DNA of 64,000 bases from Pseudomonas sp. Irchel 3E13 (GCF_900187455.1 NZ_FYDX01000005.1:248001-312000); one strand, 5' to 3'. Positions 26,515 to 37,207 are shown, counted from the first letter of the stretch. Made by a program: numbers and translations. The notes: a model not told the origin generated them from the sequence alone.

Positions 26515-27093
26515 TCAAGGGATGCTGACGCCTTCTTTTATAAGCATGTCCACCAGGCGGATCAGTGGCAGGCCGATCAGGCTGGTGGCGTCGCTGCCGT
26601 GGGTGCTCTGGAACAGGCTCACGCCCAGGCCTTCGCACTTGAAGCTTCCTGCGCAATCGTAGGGCGTCTCGATGTGCAGGTAGCGCTCGATGCGTGCCAG
26701 GTCAAGCTCGCGCATGTGCACGGTGAAGGGCACGCAGTCGACCTGGCATTCCCCGCTATCGCTGTTGAGTAGAGCGACGCCAGTCAGGAAGGTGACATGG
26801 TTTCCGCTGGCAGCAAGCAGTTGTTCGCAGGCTTTGTCGAAGGTGTGCGGCTTGCCGAGGATCTGTTCGCCGAGGACCGCCACTTGATCGGAGCCGATGA
26901 TCAGGTGTGTGGGATAGCGCTGGGCCAGGGCGTGTGCCTTTTCCCGGGCGAGGCGCTTGACCAGCTCAACGGCAGGCTCTTCGTCCAGGCGGCGCTCGTC
27001 GATGTCTGGCGAGGCCCAGTCGAAGGGCAGTTGCAGGCGCGCCAGCAATTCGCGCCTATAAGGGGAGCTGGAAGCCAGTATCAAGGGCAGCAT
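26515..27093 (-). CDS. yceF: Maf-family nucleotide pyrophosphatase YceF
   Basis: The 192-residue protein starts LPLILASSSPYRRELL, the Maf signature. It has GSDQVAVL (catalytic Asp region) and YDCAGSFKCEGLG, the YceF-type pattern associated with 7-methyl-GTP pyrophosphatase rather than the YhdE (dTTP/UTP) branch. It is thought to hydrolyse modified nucleotides. It is divergent from yceD across a short region holding an inverted-repeat element. Confidence 0.92.
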   Translation of the reverse strand: MLPLILASSSPYRRELLARLQLPFDWASPDIDERRLDEEPAVELVKRLAREKAHALAQRYPTHLIIGSDQVAVLGEQILGKPHTFDKACEQLLAASGNHVTFLTGVALLNSDSGECQVDCVPFTVHMRELDLARIERYLHIETPYDCAGSFKCEGLGVSLFQSTHGSDATSLIGLPLIRLVDMLIKEGVSIP

Positions 27094-27127
27094 GAGTTAC
27101 TCCAGTGCAGATTGGCCGATTCAGGGC

Positions 27128-27207
27128 TCTGTACGAAATGCATCCGAACTCGCCCCATGCTGCGTTGAAAACAGGCCTGGCCTTCGCTCGAATGCATTTC
27201 GTACAGA
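27128..27207. repeat. 80-bp MITE-like element with 20-bp terminal inverted repeats
   Basis: The left arm at 27128-27147 and right arm at 27188-27207 are inverted copies matching at 19 of 20 positions (core CTGTACGAAATGCAT). They enclose 40 bp without a transposase. I see no clear target-site duplication. It lies between yceF and the yceD promoter. It may be a miniature element or an IS remnant. Confidence 0.65.
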
Positions 27208-27238
27208 TCCTAACATGTTGAACTGGGCTGAATTTCCT

Positions 27239-27267
27239 TTGACAGGGGCGGGGGGCATCCCTAGAAT
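27239..27267 (+). promoter_or_regulatory. Sigma-70 promoter of the yceD-rpmF-plsX-fab cluster
   Basis: TTGACA (27239-27244), a 17-bp spacer and TAGAAT (27262-27267) make a near-consensus promoter. The predicted start (about 27274) is only a few bases before the yceD ATG at 27277. Confidence 0.85.
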
Positions 27268-27276
27268 GCTGCGCCT

Positions 27277-27804
27277 ATGTTGAATGACCCGATTCCACCT
27301 CACGTTGACCCGCGCAAATTGGCCGATCGTGGCGTTTCCATCCAAGGAAACGTAACGCTTGCCAGTTTGGAGAGACTCTGCGACCCGCTTTCCGACAATG
27401 TCGGTACGGTGCAGGCCAAATTCGATTTTGAACGAGACGAGCAGAACTCGGTGGTTGTACACACCGACTTGAACGTCGAGGTCAAGATGGTTTGCCAGCG
27501 TTGTCTTGAGCTGGTCACCCTGCCGATCCACAGCGAATGTACTTACGTTGTGGTGAAGGAGGGTGCGAATACCCAGTCGTTGCCGAAAGGTTATGACGTG
27601 CTGGAACTGGGCGAGGATCCTTTGGATCTGCAGGCATTGATCGAGGAAGAGCTTCTGCTCGCCTTGCCCATTGTGCCTGCTCATCATCCGGAAGAATGCC
27701 AGCAGCCGGCGGGCGCCGATGAGCCCGAATCGAGCGAGGACGAGGTAACGCGGTCCAACCCGTTCAGTGTATTGGCGCAGTTAAAGCGTGACCCAAACGT
27801 TTAG
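27277..27804 (+). CDS. yceD: 23S rRNA accumulation protein YceD (DUF177)
   Basis: The 175-residue protein belongs to the YceD/DUF177 family, linked genetically to rpmF and required for normal 23S rRNA accumulation. The conserved MVCQRCLELV (CxxC) lies at about 71-80, and the acidic LELGEDPLDLQALIEEELLLALP block at about 110. No Shine-Dalgarno precedes the ATG, and the promoter places transcription start almost on it, suggesting a leaderless message. It opens the ribosome/fatty-acid cluster. Confidence 0.93.
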   Translation: MLNDPIPPHVDPRKLADRGVSIQGNVTLASLERLCDPLSDNVGTVQAKFDFERDEQNSVVVHTDLNVEVKMVCQRCLELVTLPIHSECTYVVVKEGANTQSLPKGYDVLELGEDPLDLQALIEEELLLALPIVPAHHPEECQQPAGADEPESSEDEVTRSNPFSVLAQLKRDPNV

Positions 27805-27817
27805 GAGTTAATCAATT

Positions 27818-28000
27818 ATGGCTGTTCAGCAGAACAAAAAATCCCGCTCTGCCCGTGACATGCGCCGTTCGCACGACGCCCTCGAGGCCAGCGCACTGTC
27901 CGTAGAAAAAACCACCGGTGAAGTTCACCTGCGCCACCACGTTTCGCCAGAAGGCGTATACCGTGGTCGTAAAGTGATCGACAAGGGCGCTGACGAGTAA
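27818..28000 (+). CDS. rpmF: 50S ribosomal protein L32
   Basis: The 60-residue basic protein [20 protein letters not shown] is L32 of the large ribosomal subunit. It is the cysteine-free (zinc-independent) form: the usual C-terminal cysteines are absent, ending [18 protein letters not shown] precedes the ATG. It sits 13 nt after yceD and is co-transcribed with plsX as in E. coli. Confidence 0.98.
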   Translation: MAVQQNKKSRSARDMRRSHDALEASALSVEKTTGEVHLRHHVSPEGVYRGRKVIDKGADE

Positions 28001-28003
28001 TCC

Positions 28004-29014
28004 TTGTCCGCTCAGATCATTGCGGTTGATGCAATGGGCGGGGACTTCGGTCCCCGCAGCATTGTTCAGGCGAGTCTTGCTTGCCTTTCTGCTACACCCT
28101 CGCTTCACCTGACCCTCGTCGGTCAACCCTCCCTTCTTGAAGACCTGATCGTTGGCCAACCGGCTGCGGATCGCGCGCGTCTGCAAATCGTTGCGGCAAG
28201 CGAAGTGATCGGCATGGACGAGCGTCCCTCGCAGGCATTGCGTGGCAAGCCCGACTCATCAATGCGCGTGGCCCTCGAATTATTGCGCGATGGCAAGGTG
28301 CAGGCCTGTGTCAGTGCCGGGAATACCGGTGCGCTGATGGCGCTTTCACGGTACGTGCTTAAAACGTTGCCAGGTATTGATCGCCCGGCGATGGTGGCGG
28401 CGATCCCGACCCAGACTGGTTATTGCCAGTTGCTCGATCTGGGGGCCAATGTCGACTGCAGTGCCGAGCATCTTTATCAGTTCGCGGTAATGGGTTCGGT
28501 GGCGGCTCAGGCGTTGGGTATCAGCCGGCCGCGCGTGGCGTTGCTCAATATCGGTACGGAAGACATCAAGGGCAACCAGCAGGTCAAGCTTGCGGCGAGC
28601 CTTTTGCAGCAGGCGCGCGGTCTCAACTACATCGGTTTTGTCGAAGGTGACGGCCTGTATCGTGGTGAGGCGGATGTGGTGGTGTGTGACGGTTTTGTGG
28701 GCAATATTCTGCTCAAGTCCAGCGAAGGGTTGGCGACCATGATCGCCGCGCGTATCGAGGCCTTGTTTCGCGGCGGGATCGCCACGCGGTTGGTGGGGGC
28801 GATGGCCATGCCACTGCTCAAGCGCCTGCAGGCCGACCTCGCTCCGGCGCGGCATAATGGCGCAAGTTTTCTCGGGCTGCAGGGTATCGTCATCAAGAGC
28901 CACGGTTCGGCCGGCGTCCAGGGCTTTCAAAGTGCGATCCAGCGCGCGCTGATCGAAATCCAGGAGAACCTGCCGCAACGCTTGCACGGGCGTCTCGAGG
29001 ATCTGTTGCTTTAG
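28004..29014 (+). CDS. plsX: Phosphate acyltransferase PlsX
   Basis: The 336-residue enzyme makes acyl-phosphate from acyl-ACP for the PlsX/PlsY route to lysophosphatidate. Blocks include [11 protein letters not shown] at the N-terminus, [10 protein letters not shown] and [23 protein letters not shown]. It begins with TTG three bases after the rpmF stop and has only weak ribosome-binding sequence, so translation is probably coupled to rpmF. It links ribosomal protein and membrane lipid synthesis. Confidence 0.96.
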   Translation: MSAQIIAVDAMGGDFGPRSIVQASLACLSATPSLHLTLVGQPSLLEDLIVGQPAADRARLQIVAASEVIGMDERPSQALRGKPDSSMRVALELLRDGKVQACVSAGNTGALMALSRYVLKTLPGIDRPAMVAAIPTQTGYCQLLDLGANVDCSAEHLYQFAVMGSVAAQALGISRPRVALLNIGTEDIKGNQQVKLAASLLQQARGLNYIGFVEGDGLYRGEADVVVCDGFVGNILLKSSEGLATMIAARIEALFRGGIATRLVGAMAMPLLKRLQADLAPARHNGASFLGLQGIVIKSHGSAGVQGFQSAIQRALIEIQENLPQRLHGRLEDLLL

Positions 29015-29080
29015 GCATTCGCAAGGAAGTGGTTAAATGTGACCGCTTGGTTCTCGTTACCATCCAACGTTCAGTTTCTT

Positions 29081-29102
29081 GTGTCCAGCTACGGCTGGAC
29101 AC
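29081..29102 (+). other. Perfect hairpin in the plsX-fabD gap
   Basis: GTGTCCAGC/GCTGGACAC is a 9-bp stem with the loop TACG, followed by TTAATTTTC. It lies in a 125-nt intercistronic gap. It could be a weak terminator, attenuator or mRNA stabiliser between plsX and fabD. Confidence 0.6.
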
Positions 29103-29139
29103 TTAATTTTCGACGACAAGATCACTAGGGGCTTGTTCA

Positions 29140-30078
29140 ATGTCTGCATCCCTCGCATTCGTCTTTCCTGGTCAAGGTTCGCAGTCGCTCGGCATGCTTG
29201 CCGAGCTGGGCGCCCAGCACCCGCTGGTCATCGACACCTTCCGTGAGGCCTCCGAGGCTCTGGGCTACGATCTCTGGGCTTTGATCCAGAACGGCCCGGA
29301 AGAGCAACTCAATCAAACCGACAAAACCCAGCCCGCCATCCTGACCGCCTCTATCGCCCTGTGGCGTCTGTGGCTGGCTGAAGGTGGTGCGCGTCCTGCT
29401 TTTGTCGCGGGCCACAGCCTGGGTGAATACAGTGCCCTGGTCGCCGCCGGCAGCCTGACTTTGGCTGACGCGGTCAGGCTGGTCGAGCGTCGCGGTCAAC
29501 TGATGCAGGAGGCCGTTCCGGCCGGGCAAGGCGCCATGGCGGCGATTCTTGGTCTGGACGATGCTGATGTTGTCGCCATTTGTGCCGAAGCGGCCCAGGG
29601 CGAAGTGGTCAGCGCAGTCAATTTCAACTCGCCAGGCCAGGTTGTCATCGCCGGTGCAAAGGCTGCGGTCGAGCGTGCCATCGAGGGCTGCAAGGCTCGC
29701 GGTGCCAAGCGTGCGCTGCCGCTTCCGGTCAGCGTTCCATCGCACTGTGAACTGATGCGTCCGGCTGCCGAGCGCTTTGCCGAATCGGTCAACGCCATCG
29801 AGTGGAAAGCTCCCGAGATTCCGGTTGTCCAGAACGTCAGTGCTGGCGTGGCGACCGACCTGGATACCCTCAAGCGTGATCTGCTGGAACAACTCTACAA
29901 ACCGGTCCGCTGGGTCGAGTGCGTACAGGCGCTGGCCGGCAAGGGCGCGGTGCAATTGGTCGAGTGTGGCCCGGGCAAGGTTCTGGCCGGCCTGAACAAG
30001 CGGTGCGCCGATGGCGTAACCACTTACAACCTCAATACCCCGGATGCCGTCGCCGCCGCCCGTGCGGCGCTGGCCTGA
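29140..30078 (+). CDS. fabD: Malonyl-CoA:ACP transacylase FabD
   Basis: The 312-residue enzyme transfers malonyl from CoA to ACP, the entry step of type II fatty acid synthesis. The N-terminal FVFPGQGSQ is typical, the nucleophile is Ser93 in GHSLGEYSAL, and the catalytic His is in PVSVPSHCELM. A Shine-Dalgarno-like AGGGGC precedes the ATG. fabG follows after 15 nt. Confidence 0.97.
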   Translation: MSASLAFVFPGQGSQSLGMLAELGAQHPLVIDTFREASEALGYDLWALIQNGPEEQLNQTDKTQPAILTASIALWRLWLAEGGARPAFVAGHSLGEYSALVAAGSLTLADAVRLVERRGQLMQEAVPAGQGAMAAILGLDDADVVAICAEAAQGEVVSAVNFNSPGQVVIAGAKAAVERAIEGCKARGAKRALPLPVSVPSHCELMRPAAERFAESVNAIEWKAPEIPVVQNVSAGVATDLDTLKRDLLEQLYKPVRWVECVQALAGKGAVQLVECGPGKVLAGLNKRCADGVTTYNLNTPDAVAAARAALA

Positions 30079-30093
30079 ATTAGGAGAGCTTGC

Positions 30094-30834
30094 ATGAGTC
30101 TGCAAGGTAAAGTTGCATTGGTCACCGGCGCCAGCCGTGGTATTGGTCAAGCCATCGCGCTGGAGCTGGGGCGCCAGGGCGCAACCGTCATCGGTACCGC
30201 CACTTCCGCTTCGGGTGCAGAGCGCATTGCTGCCACCCTGAAGGAGCACGGCATCACGGGTACCGGGCTGGAGCTGAATGTCACCAGCGATGAATCTGTC
30301 AGCTCGGTTCTGGCTGCCATTCAGGCGCAGTTCGGTGCACCGACCATCCTGGTGAACAACGCCGGTATCACCCGCGACAACCTGATGATGCGGATGAAGG
30401 ACGACGAGTGGTTCGATGTCATCGACACCAACCTCAACAGCCTCTACCGTTTGTCCAAGGGCGTTCTGCGTGGCATGACCAAGGCACGTTGGGGTCGTAT
30501 CATCAGCATCGGCTCGGTGGTAGGTGCCATGGGTAATGCTGGCCAGGTGAACTATGCTGCGGCCAAGGCCGGCCTGGAAGGCTTCAGCCGTGCGCTGGCT
30601 CGCGAAGTCGGTTCCCGCGCCGTCACCGTCAACTCGGTGGCTCCCGGCTTTATCGATACCGACATGACCCGTGAGTTGCCGGAAGCTCAGCGCGAAGCGC
30701 TGCAGACGCAAATTCCGCTGGGTCGTCTGGGGCAGGCTGATGAAATCGCGAAAGTGGTTTCGTTCCTGGCATCCGACGGCGCGGCATACGTGACTGGCGC
30801 AACCATTCCAGTCAACGGCGGGATGTACATGTAG
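30094..30834 (+). CDS. fabG: 3-oxoacyl-ACP reductase FabG
   Basis: The 246-residue short-chain dehydrogenase carries out NADPH-dependent reduction of 3-ketoacyl-ACP. The Rossmann motif is TGASRGIG (11-18). The catalytic set is Ser141, Tyr154 and Lys158 (YAAAK). It ends with the conserved GGMYM. AGGAGAG precedes the start. It lies between fabD and acpP as in E. coli. Confidence 0.97.
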   Translation: MSLQGKVALVTGASRGIGQAIALELGRQGATVIGTATSASGAERIAATLKEHGITGTGLELNVTSDESVSSVLAAIQAQFGAPTILVNNAGITRDNLMMRMKDDEWFDVIDTNLNSLYRLSKGVLRGMTKARWGRIISIGSVVGAMGNAGQVNYAAAKAGLEGFSRALAREVGSRAVTVNSVAPGFIDTDMTRELPEAQREALQTQIPLGRLGQADEIAKVVSFLASDGAAYVTGATIPVNGGMYM

Positions 30835-31029
30835 TCAAATGTGACGGATTGCTTTAAAAAAATGTCATACGAGCTGACTAAAATCCGTTATAAAGCTGCA
30901 ATCAAATTCTAGGCAGCCGGCAGGTGTCATGTTCGAAGGGCGCTTTACGCTTGAAAAGCAGGCGTCTTTCTATAAACTTACACACCGGCCAGCTGCCTGA
31001 CATATGTCCATTAGGAGTGAAAACAAGGT

Positions 31030-31266
31030 ATGAGCACCATCGAAGAACGCGTCAAGAAAATCGTCGCCGAGCAACTGGGCGTTAAAGAAGAAGAAGTGAA
31101 AAACGAATCTTCTTTCGTAGAAGATCTGGGTGCCGATTCCCTTGATACCGTTGAGCTGGTGATGGCTCTGGAAGAGGAATTCGAGACCGAGATTCCTGAC
31201 GAAGAAGCTGAAAAGATCACTACTGTTCAAGCTGCTATCGACTACGTCAACAGCCACCAGGCTTAA
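31030..31266 (+). CDS. acpP: Acyl carrier protein AcpP
   Basis: The 78-residue acidic protein carries acyl chains on 4'-phosphopantetheine attached to Ser37 in [10 protein letters not shown]. It serves FabD, FabG and FabF encoded around it. A 195-nt gap upstream of acpP likely contains an extra promoter giving higher ACP expression, but I could not fix its elements. TTAGGAG precedes the start, and a strong terminator follows. Confidence 0.98.
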   Translation: MSTIEERVKKIVAEQLGVKEEEVKNESSFVEDLGADSLDTVELVMALEEEFETEIPDEEAEKITTVQAAIDYVNSHQA

Positions 31267-31295
31267 GACTTTGTAGTCGTTGCTTCTTGTCAGGG

Positions 31296-31332
31296 AAAAA
31301 CCGCACTGCCTTTGCTGGCGTGCGGTTTTTTC
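31296..31332 (+). terminator. Intrinsic terminator after acpP
   Basis: CCGCAC/GTGCGG with an inner GCC/GGC stem is followed by six T residues. It probably separates high acpP expression from fabF, which still lies only about 40 nt further on. Confidence 0.87.
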
Positions 31333-31371
31333 TTTGCGAGAAATGTAGACATCCAGAATAAGGAGAGTGCT

Positions 31372-32616
31372 GTGTCGCGTAGACGCGTCGTGGTCACCGG
31401 TATGGGTATGCTGTCGCCATTGGGTACCGATGTACCGAGCAGTTGGCAGGGCATTCTGGCTGGCCGCAGTGGCATTGGTCTGATCGAGCATACAGACCTT
31501 TCTGCCTACTCCACCCGTTTTGGCGGCTCGGTAAAGGGCTTCGAGGTTGAGCAGTATCTGTCGCTCAAGGAAGCTCGCAAGCTCGATTTGTTCATTCAGT
31601 ACGGTCTGGCTGCCGGTTTTCAGGCGGTTCGTAACGCCGGCCTGGAAGTTACCGATGCAAACCGTGAGCGTATCGGCGTGGCCATGGGTTCAGGCATCGG
31701 TGGCCTGACCAATATCGAAGAAACCAGCCGTACCTTGCATGATCAGGGCCCGCGGCGTATTTCGCCGTTCTTCGTGCCTGGTTCGATCATCAACATGATT
31801 TCCGGTTTCCTGTCCATCCACCTGGGTGTGCAGGGGCCTAACTACGCCATTGCCACGGCTTGTACCACGGGTACTCATTGTATTGGCATGGCGGCGCGCA
31901 ACATCGCTTTCGGCGAAGCTGATGTCATGATTGCCGGCGGTGCCGAGATGGCTGCCTGCGGGCTCGGCATGGGCGGCTTTGGTGCTTCGCGCGCACTGTC
32001 GACCCGCAATGACGAGCCGACTCGCGCCAGTCGTCCTTGGGACAAAGGCCGCGACGGTTTCGTACTGTCCGACGGTGCCGGCGCCCTGGTGTTGGAAGAG
32101 CTGGAGCACGCCAAGGCTCGAGGCGCAACCATCTACGCCGAGCTGGTCGGTTTCGGCATGAGCGGTGACGCCTACCATATGACTTCGCCGCCCGAAGACG
32201 GCGCCGGCGCGGCTCGCTGCATGGCCAACGCCCTGCGTGATGCACGTGTCGACCCGGCCCAGGTCAATTACATCAACGCCCACGGCACGTCGACGCCGGC
32301 GGGTGACCTGGCGGAAGTTGCTGCGGTCAAGTCGGTGTTCGGCGAGCACGCTTACAAGCTGGCAGTCAGCTCGACCAAGTCGATGACCGGTCACTTGCTG
32401 GGTGCTGCGGGTGCTGTCGAGGCGATCTTCAGTGTCCTGGCGATCAATGGGCAGGTGGCGCCACCGACCATCAACCTGGACGAGCCCGATGTGGGTTGTG
32501 ACCTGGATTTCGTTCCGCATGAGGCGCGCAACATGCCCATCGATGTGGTGCTGTCCAACTCGTTCGGCTTTGGCGGTACCAACGGTTCGCTGGTGTTCCG
32601 CCGGTTCGCGGACTGA
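31372..32616 (+). CDS. fabF: 3-oxoacyl-ACP synthase II FabF
   Basis: The 414-residue condensing enzyme elongates acyl-ACP with malonyl-ACP. The catalytic triad is Cys164 ([10 protein letters not shown]), His304 (NAHGTSTP) and His341 ([12 protein letters not shown]). It starts with GTG at 31372 behind AAGGAGAG; an ATG upstream would begin inside the terminator. The one-base overlap TGATG couples it to pabC. Confidence 0.96.
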   Translation: MSRRRVVVTGMGMLSPLGTDVPSSWQGILAGRSGIGLIEHTDLSAYSTRFGGSVKGFEVEQYLSLKEARKLDLFIQYGLAAGFQAVRNAGLEVTDANRERIGVAMGSGIGGLTNIEETSRTLHDQGPRRISPFFVPGSIINMISGFLSIHLGVQGPNYAIATACTTGTHCIGMAARNIAFGEADVMIAGGAEMAACGLGMGGFGASRALSTRNDEPTRASRPWDKGRDGFVLSDGAGALVLEELEHAKARGATIYAELVGFGMSGDAYHMTSPPEDGAGAARCMANALRDARVDPAQVNYINAHGTSTPAGDLAEVAAVKSVFGEHAYKLAVSSTKSMTGHLLGAAGAVEAIFSVLAINGQVAPPTINLDEPDVGCDLDFVPHEARNMPIDVVLSNSFGFGGTNGSLVFRRFAD

Positions 32617-33431
32617 TGCAAGCCTGGGTCGATGGTCACAGTGCCGATTCCCTGGCGCTGCACAACCGCGGCCTGGCTTACGGCGATGGTCTGTTCGAGA
32701 CCATCGCTGTCATCGCAGGGCGACCGTCCCTGCTCGAGTATCACCTCGACCGCCTGGCGCTGGGTTGCCAGCGCCTGGCGATCGAGGCTGATCACGCGCT
32801 GATTCGTGATGAGCTGTGTCGATACGCCGCCTTGCTTGGCAATGGCGTGCTCAAGCTCATTCTCACCCGGGGTGATAGCCAGCGAGGCTACGCCGCCGCC
32901 GCAGGTGCGATTCCGCGACGTATCCTCCAGGGCAATCCTGCCCCCGCATATCCCATCGAGCATGCCGAGCAGGGGGTCCGCCTCTTTGCCTGTCGTACCC
33001 GATTGGCCGAGCAGCCTTTGTTGGCGGGTCTCAAGCATCTCAATCGCCTGGAACAGGTACTGGCGCGCGCTGAATGGCAGGGCGCTGAGTATGCAGAAGG
33101 ATTGATGCTGGATGTGTCGGGTCGGGTGATCGAAGGGGTCTACAGCAACCTGTTCCTGGTGCGCAACAATGCCCTGCTGACCGCTGACCTGAGTCGCTGC
33201 GGTGTCGCCGGGGTGATGCGTGCGGCCTTGCTGGAGGCTGCGGCCGGGGAGGGCGTCGCGGTGAGCGTCACCGACCTGTCGATGGCAGACCTCGAGCAGG
33301 CCGATGAAGTGTTCGTCTGCAACAGTGTCTACGGCATCTGGCCGGTGCGTTCATTTGCATCGCTGAACTGGTCGCCGGGGCCTCTCACCCGTAAACTGCA
33401 GGCCATTGCCCGTACGCTACTGGATGCCTGA
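32616..33431 (+). CDS. pabC: 4-amino-4-deoxychorismate lyase PabC
   Basis: The 271-residue class IV PLP enzyme (D-amino acid transaminase fold) splits aminodeoxychorismate to p-aminobenzoate and pyruvate for folate synthesis. Blocks include HNRGLAYGDGLFETI near residue 20, GLKHLNRLEQVLAR with the PLP lysine (about 137) and the EVFVCNSVYGIWPV C-terminal region. It is translationally coupled to fabF and precedes mltG by 3 nt. Confidence 0.95.
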   Translation: MQAWVDGHSADSLALHNRGLAYGDGLFETIAVIAGRPSLLEYHLDRLALGCQRLAIEADHALIRDELCRYAALLGNGVLKLILTRGDSQRGYAAAAGAIPRRILQGNPAPAYPIEHAEQGVRLFACRTRLAEQPLLAGLKHLNRLEQVLARAEWQGAEYAEGLMLDVSGRVIEGVYSNLFLVRNNALLTADLSRCGVAGVMRAALLEAAAGEGVAVSVTDLSMADLEQADEVFVCNSVYGIWPVRSFASLNWSPGPLTRKLQAIARTLLDA

Positions 33432-33434
33432 TTC

Positions 33435-34589
33435 GTGAGACGTAAATTGTTGCTGTTGCTGGAGATCGGTCTGATCCTGGCCGGCCTGGTGCTTGGGTAT
33501 TCCGCCTGGAAAGTCAGTTCAGCGGTGAAGCAGCCGCTGCACCTGTCCGGCGAGCAGTTGCTGGATGTCCCCACCGGCACCAACCCCAATCGCATGTTCT
33601 ATCGCATGGAAAACAGCGGCCTGATCGATGACGCGTTCTGGTTGCGCCTCTACTGGCGCTTCAACATGGCGGGCGTGCCGCTGCACACCGGTGAATACCG
33701 GATGACACCCGGCATGACTGTCAGCGACCTCTTCGAAGATTGGCGGCGTGGCGACGTCGTGCAATACAACCTGACCCTGGTCGAGGGCTGGACCTTCCGT
33801 CAGGTGCGCTCCGCGCTGGCAAAGCATGACAAGATCAAGCACACCCTCGACGGCCTGAGTGACAGCGAAGTGATGGATCGCCTGGGGCATCCCGCTGTTT
33901 TCCCTGAAGGCCGGTTCTTCCCGGATACCTACAAATTCGTTCGCGGCATGACGGACGAAGAACTGCTGCAGCAGGCTTACGCCCGTCTGGAAGAAGTCCT
34001 GGCGAAGGAGTGGGCCGAGCGTCCCGCTGATCTGCCTTATCGCGATCCTTATCAGGCGCTGATCATGGCATCGCTGGTTGAGAAGGAAACCGGCGTTGCG
34101 CAGGAGCGCGGGCAGATTGCCGGTGTGTTTGTCCGGCGGATGCGCATCGGCATGCTGCTGCAGACCGATCCGACAGTCATCTACGGCATGGGTGAGCGCT
34201 ATAACGGCAAGATCACTCGTGCCGACCTGCGTGAGTCCACGCCCTACAACACCTATGTGATTCCCGGGCTGCCGCCGACGCCGATCGCCATGGTCGGCCG
34301 CGAGGCGATTCATGCGGCACTCAACCCCGCGTCGGGAAGTAGCCTGTACTTTGTTGCCCGTGGCGATGGCAGTCATGTGTTCTCCGATGATCTGGATGCG
34401 CACAATTCGGCGGTCCGCGAGTATCAGCTCAAGCGTCGCGCGGACTATCGCTCCAGCCCGGCACCTCAGCCGGCAAATGGCAACGAGCAGTCGGCGCCCA
34501 CTGAACAACAGGACGCGCCTGCCGAGCCGGCGGATGCCCCGGCGGCACCGGTCGAGGCGCCTGCCACTGGCGAATCTCCTTCGCAATGA
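33435..34589 (+). CDS. mltG: Endolytic murein transglycosylase MltG (YceG)
   Basis: The 384-residue inner-membrane protein has one TM span at about 4-25 and a periplasmic YceG domain. The active region has the catalytic glutamate in ALIMASLVEKETG. YFVARGDGSHVFS is a family block. MltG cuts nascent glycan strands and limits their length. It has a disordered Pro/Ala/Glu-rich tail of about 40 residues. GTG start. Confidence 0.95.
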   Translation: MRRKLLLLLEIGLILAGLVLGYSAWKVSSAVKQPLHLSGEQLLDVPTGTNPNRMFYRMENSGLIDDAFWLRLYWRFNMAGVPLHTGEYRMTPGMTVSDLFEDWRRGDVVQYNLTLVEGWTFRQVRSALAKHDKIKHTLDGLSDSEVMDRLGHPAVFPEGRFFPDTYKFVRGMTDEELLQQAYARLEEVLAKEWAERPADLPYRDPYQALIMASLVEKETGVAQERGQIAGVFVRRMRIGMLLQTDPTVIYGMGERYNGKITRADLRESTPYNTYVIPGLPPTPIAMVGREAIHAALNPASGSSLYFVARGDGSHVFSDDLDAHNSAVREYQLKRRADYRSSPAPQPANGNEQSAPTEQQDAPAEPADAPAAPVEAPATGESPSQ

Positions 34590-34596
34590 ACACTAA

Positions 34597-36220
<1,624 letters not shown>

Positions 36221-36261
36221 TCAGCCGCGTTTCCAATCCCTTTCAGTGTTGTCATTTCGCC

Positions 36262-37050
36262 ATGCTCGTAGATTCCCATTGTCACCTCGATCGCCTTGAC
36301 CTTTCCGCCCATGACGGCTCCCTGGATGCCGCGCTGGCCGCCGCGCGGGCCCGTGGGGTGGGGCATTTTCTCTGCATCGGGGTGAGTGCCGACAACGCGG
36401 CCCAGGTCAAGGCGCTGGCAGAGCGCTACGAAGATGTCGATTGTTCGGTGGGTATCCATCCGCTGGACCTGGCGCCGGGGGAGGCGCCGGCACTGGACTG
36501 GCTGTTGCAGGAGCTGAACCATCCCAATGTCGTCGCGATTGGCGAGACCGGGCTGGATTATCACTACGAGCCGGAGGCGGCAGAGTTGCAGCAAGCGTCG
36601 TTCCGACTGCATCTGGACGCCGCACGCATCACCGGCAAACCTGTAGTTATCCACACCCGTGCAGCGCGGGCGGACACCCTGGCACTGCTGCGCGAGGCGG
36701 CACTGCCACAGGCCGGAGTGCTGCACTGTTTCACCGAGGATTGGGAGATGGCGCGTGCGGCGCTGGACCTGGGCTATTACATCTCGTTGTCGGGGATTGT
36801 CACGTTCCGTAATGCCGACGCCTTGCGGGATGTTGCTCGCCAGGTTCCTGCCGATCGCCTGCTGGTGGAAACCGACTCGCCCTACCTGGCGCCCATTCCG
36901 CATCGCGGCAAGCCAAATCTGCCGGAATACGTCCGGGATGTTGCCGAGTTTATCGCCCTGGTTCGCGGTGAGCGTTATGAGCAATTGGCCGCCCAGACCA
37001 CCGAGAATTTCCGTCGGCTGTTCCCGCTGGCCCGGGTGCGGCAGGGCTGA
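36262..37050 (+). CDS. TatD-family metal-dependent deoxyribonuclease
   Basis: The 262-residue TIM-barrel hydrolase has the metal-binding DSHCHLD (4-10). The Glu in AIGETGLDYH, the His in PVVIHTRAA, HCFTEDWE and the Asp in LVETDSPYLAP complete the metal site. TatD-type enzymes are 3'-5' exonucleases or endonucleases implicated in DNA repair. The gene belongs to the holB neighbourhood in many gamma-proteobacteria, where it is often called ycfH. Confidence 0.94.
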   Translation: MLVDSHCHLDRLDLSAHDGSLDAALAAARARGVGHFLCIGVSADNAAQVKALAERYEDVDCSVGIHPLDLAPGEAPALDWLLQELNHPNVVAIGETGLDYHYEPEAAELQQASFRLHLDAARITGKPVVIHTRAARADTLALLREAALPQAGVLHCFTEDWEMARAALDLGYYISLSGIVTFRNADALRDVARQVPADRLLVETDSPYLAPIPHRGKPNLPEYVRDVAEFIALVRGERYEQLAAQTTENFRRLFPLARVRQG

Positions 37051-37065
37051 GCCCGGCGCGCGGGC

Positions 37066-37101
37066 AAAAAAAACCCGGGTTCTGGGGGGGGAATCCGGGT
37101 T
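37066..37101 (-). terminator. Minus-strand terminator downstream of the class V aminotransferase
   Basis: Read on the minus strand, AACCCGG and CCGGGTT form the stem, followed by eight T residues. It lies about 170 nt beyond the aminotransferase stop, leaving a long 3' region. Confidence 0.7.
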
Positions 37102-37135
37102 AAGACCATTAGGAGTAAACAAAGGCGAACACTCC

Positions 37136-37207
37136 ATGATCACCTTTATCGGTGCGACACTTGGGGGGATGTGCCACACCGACATTTCAAGTATTAATCA
37201 GGATTGA
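37136..37207 (+). CDS. Possible 23-residue small ORF or part of a small RNA
   Basis: The ORF encodes MITFIGATLGGMCHTDISSI plus three residues. AGGAG lies 20 bases before the ATG, too far for normal initiation, but GGAGT/ACTCC can pair across the gap (37112-37135) and shorten it. No family is recognised. The 223-nt region 37051-37273 has no other gene, so an untranslated RNA is equally possible. Confidence 0.25.
   Translation: MITFIGATLGGMCHTDISSINQD

Noticed and set aside
29137..30711. 524-codon minus-strand ORF across fabD and fabG
   Set aside because: It spans two well-defined fatty acid synthesis genes on the other strand, so it is a frame shadow.
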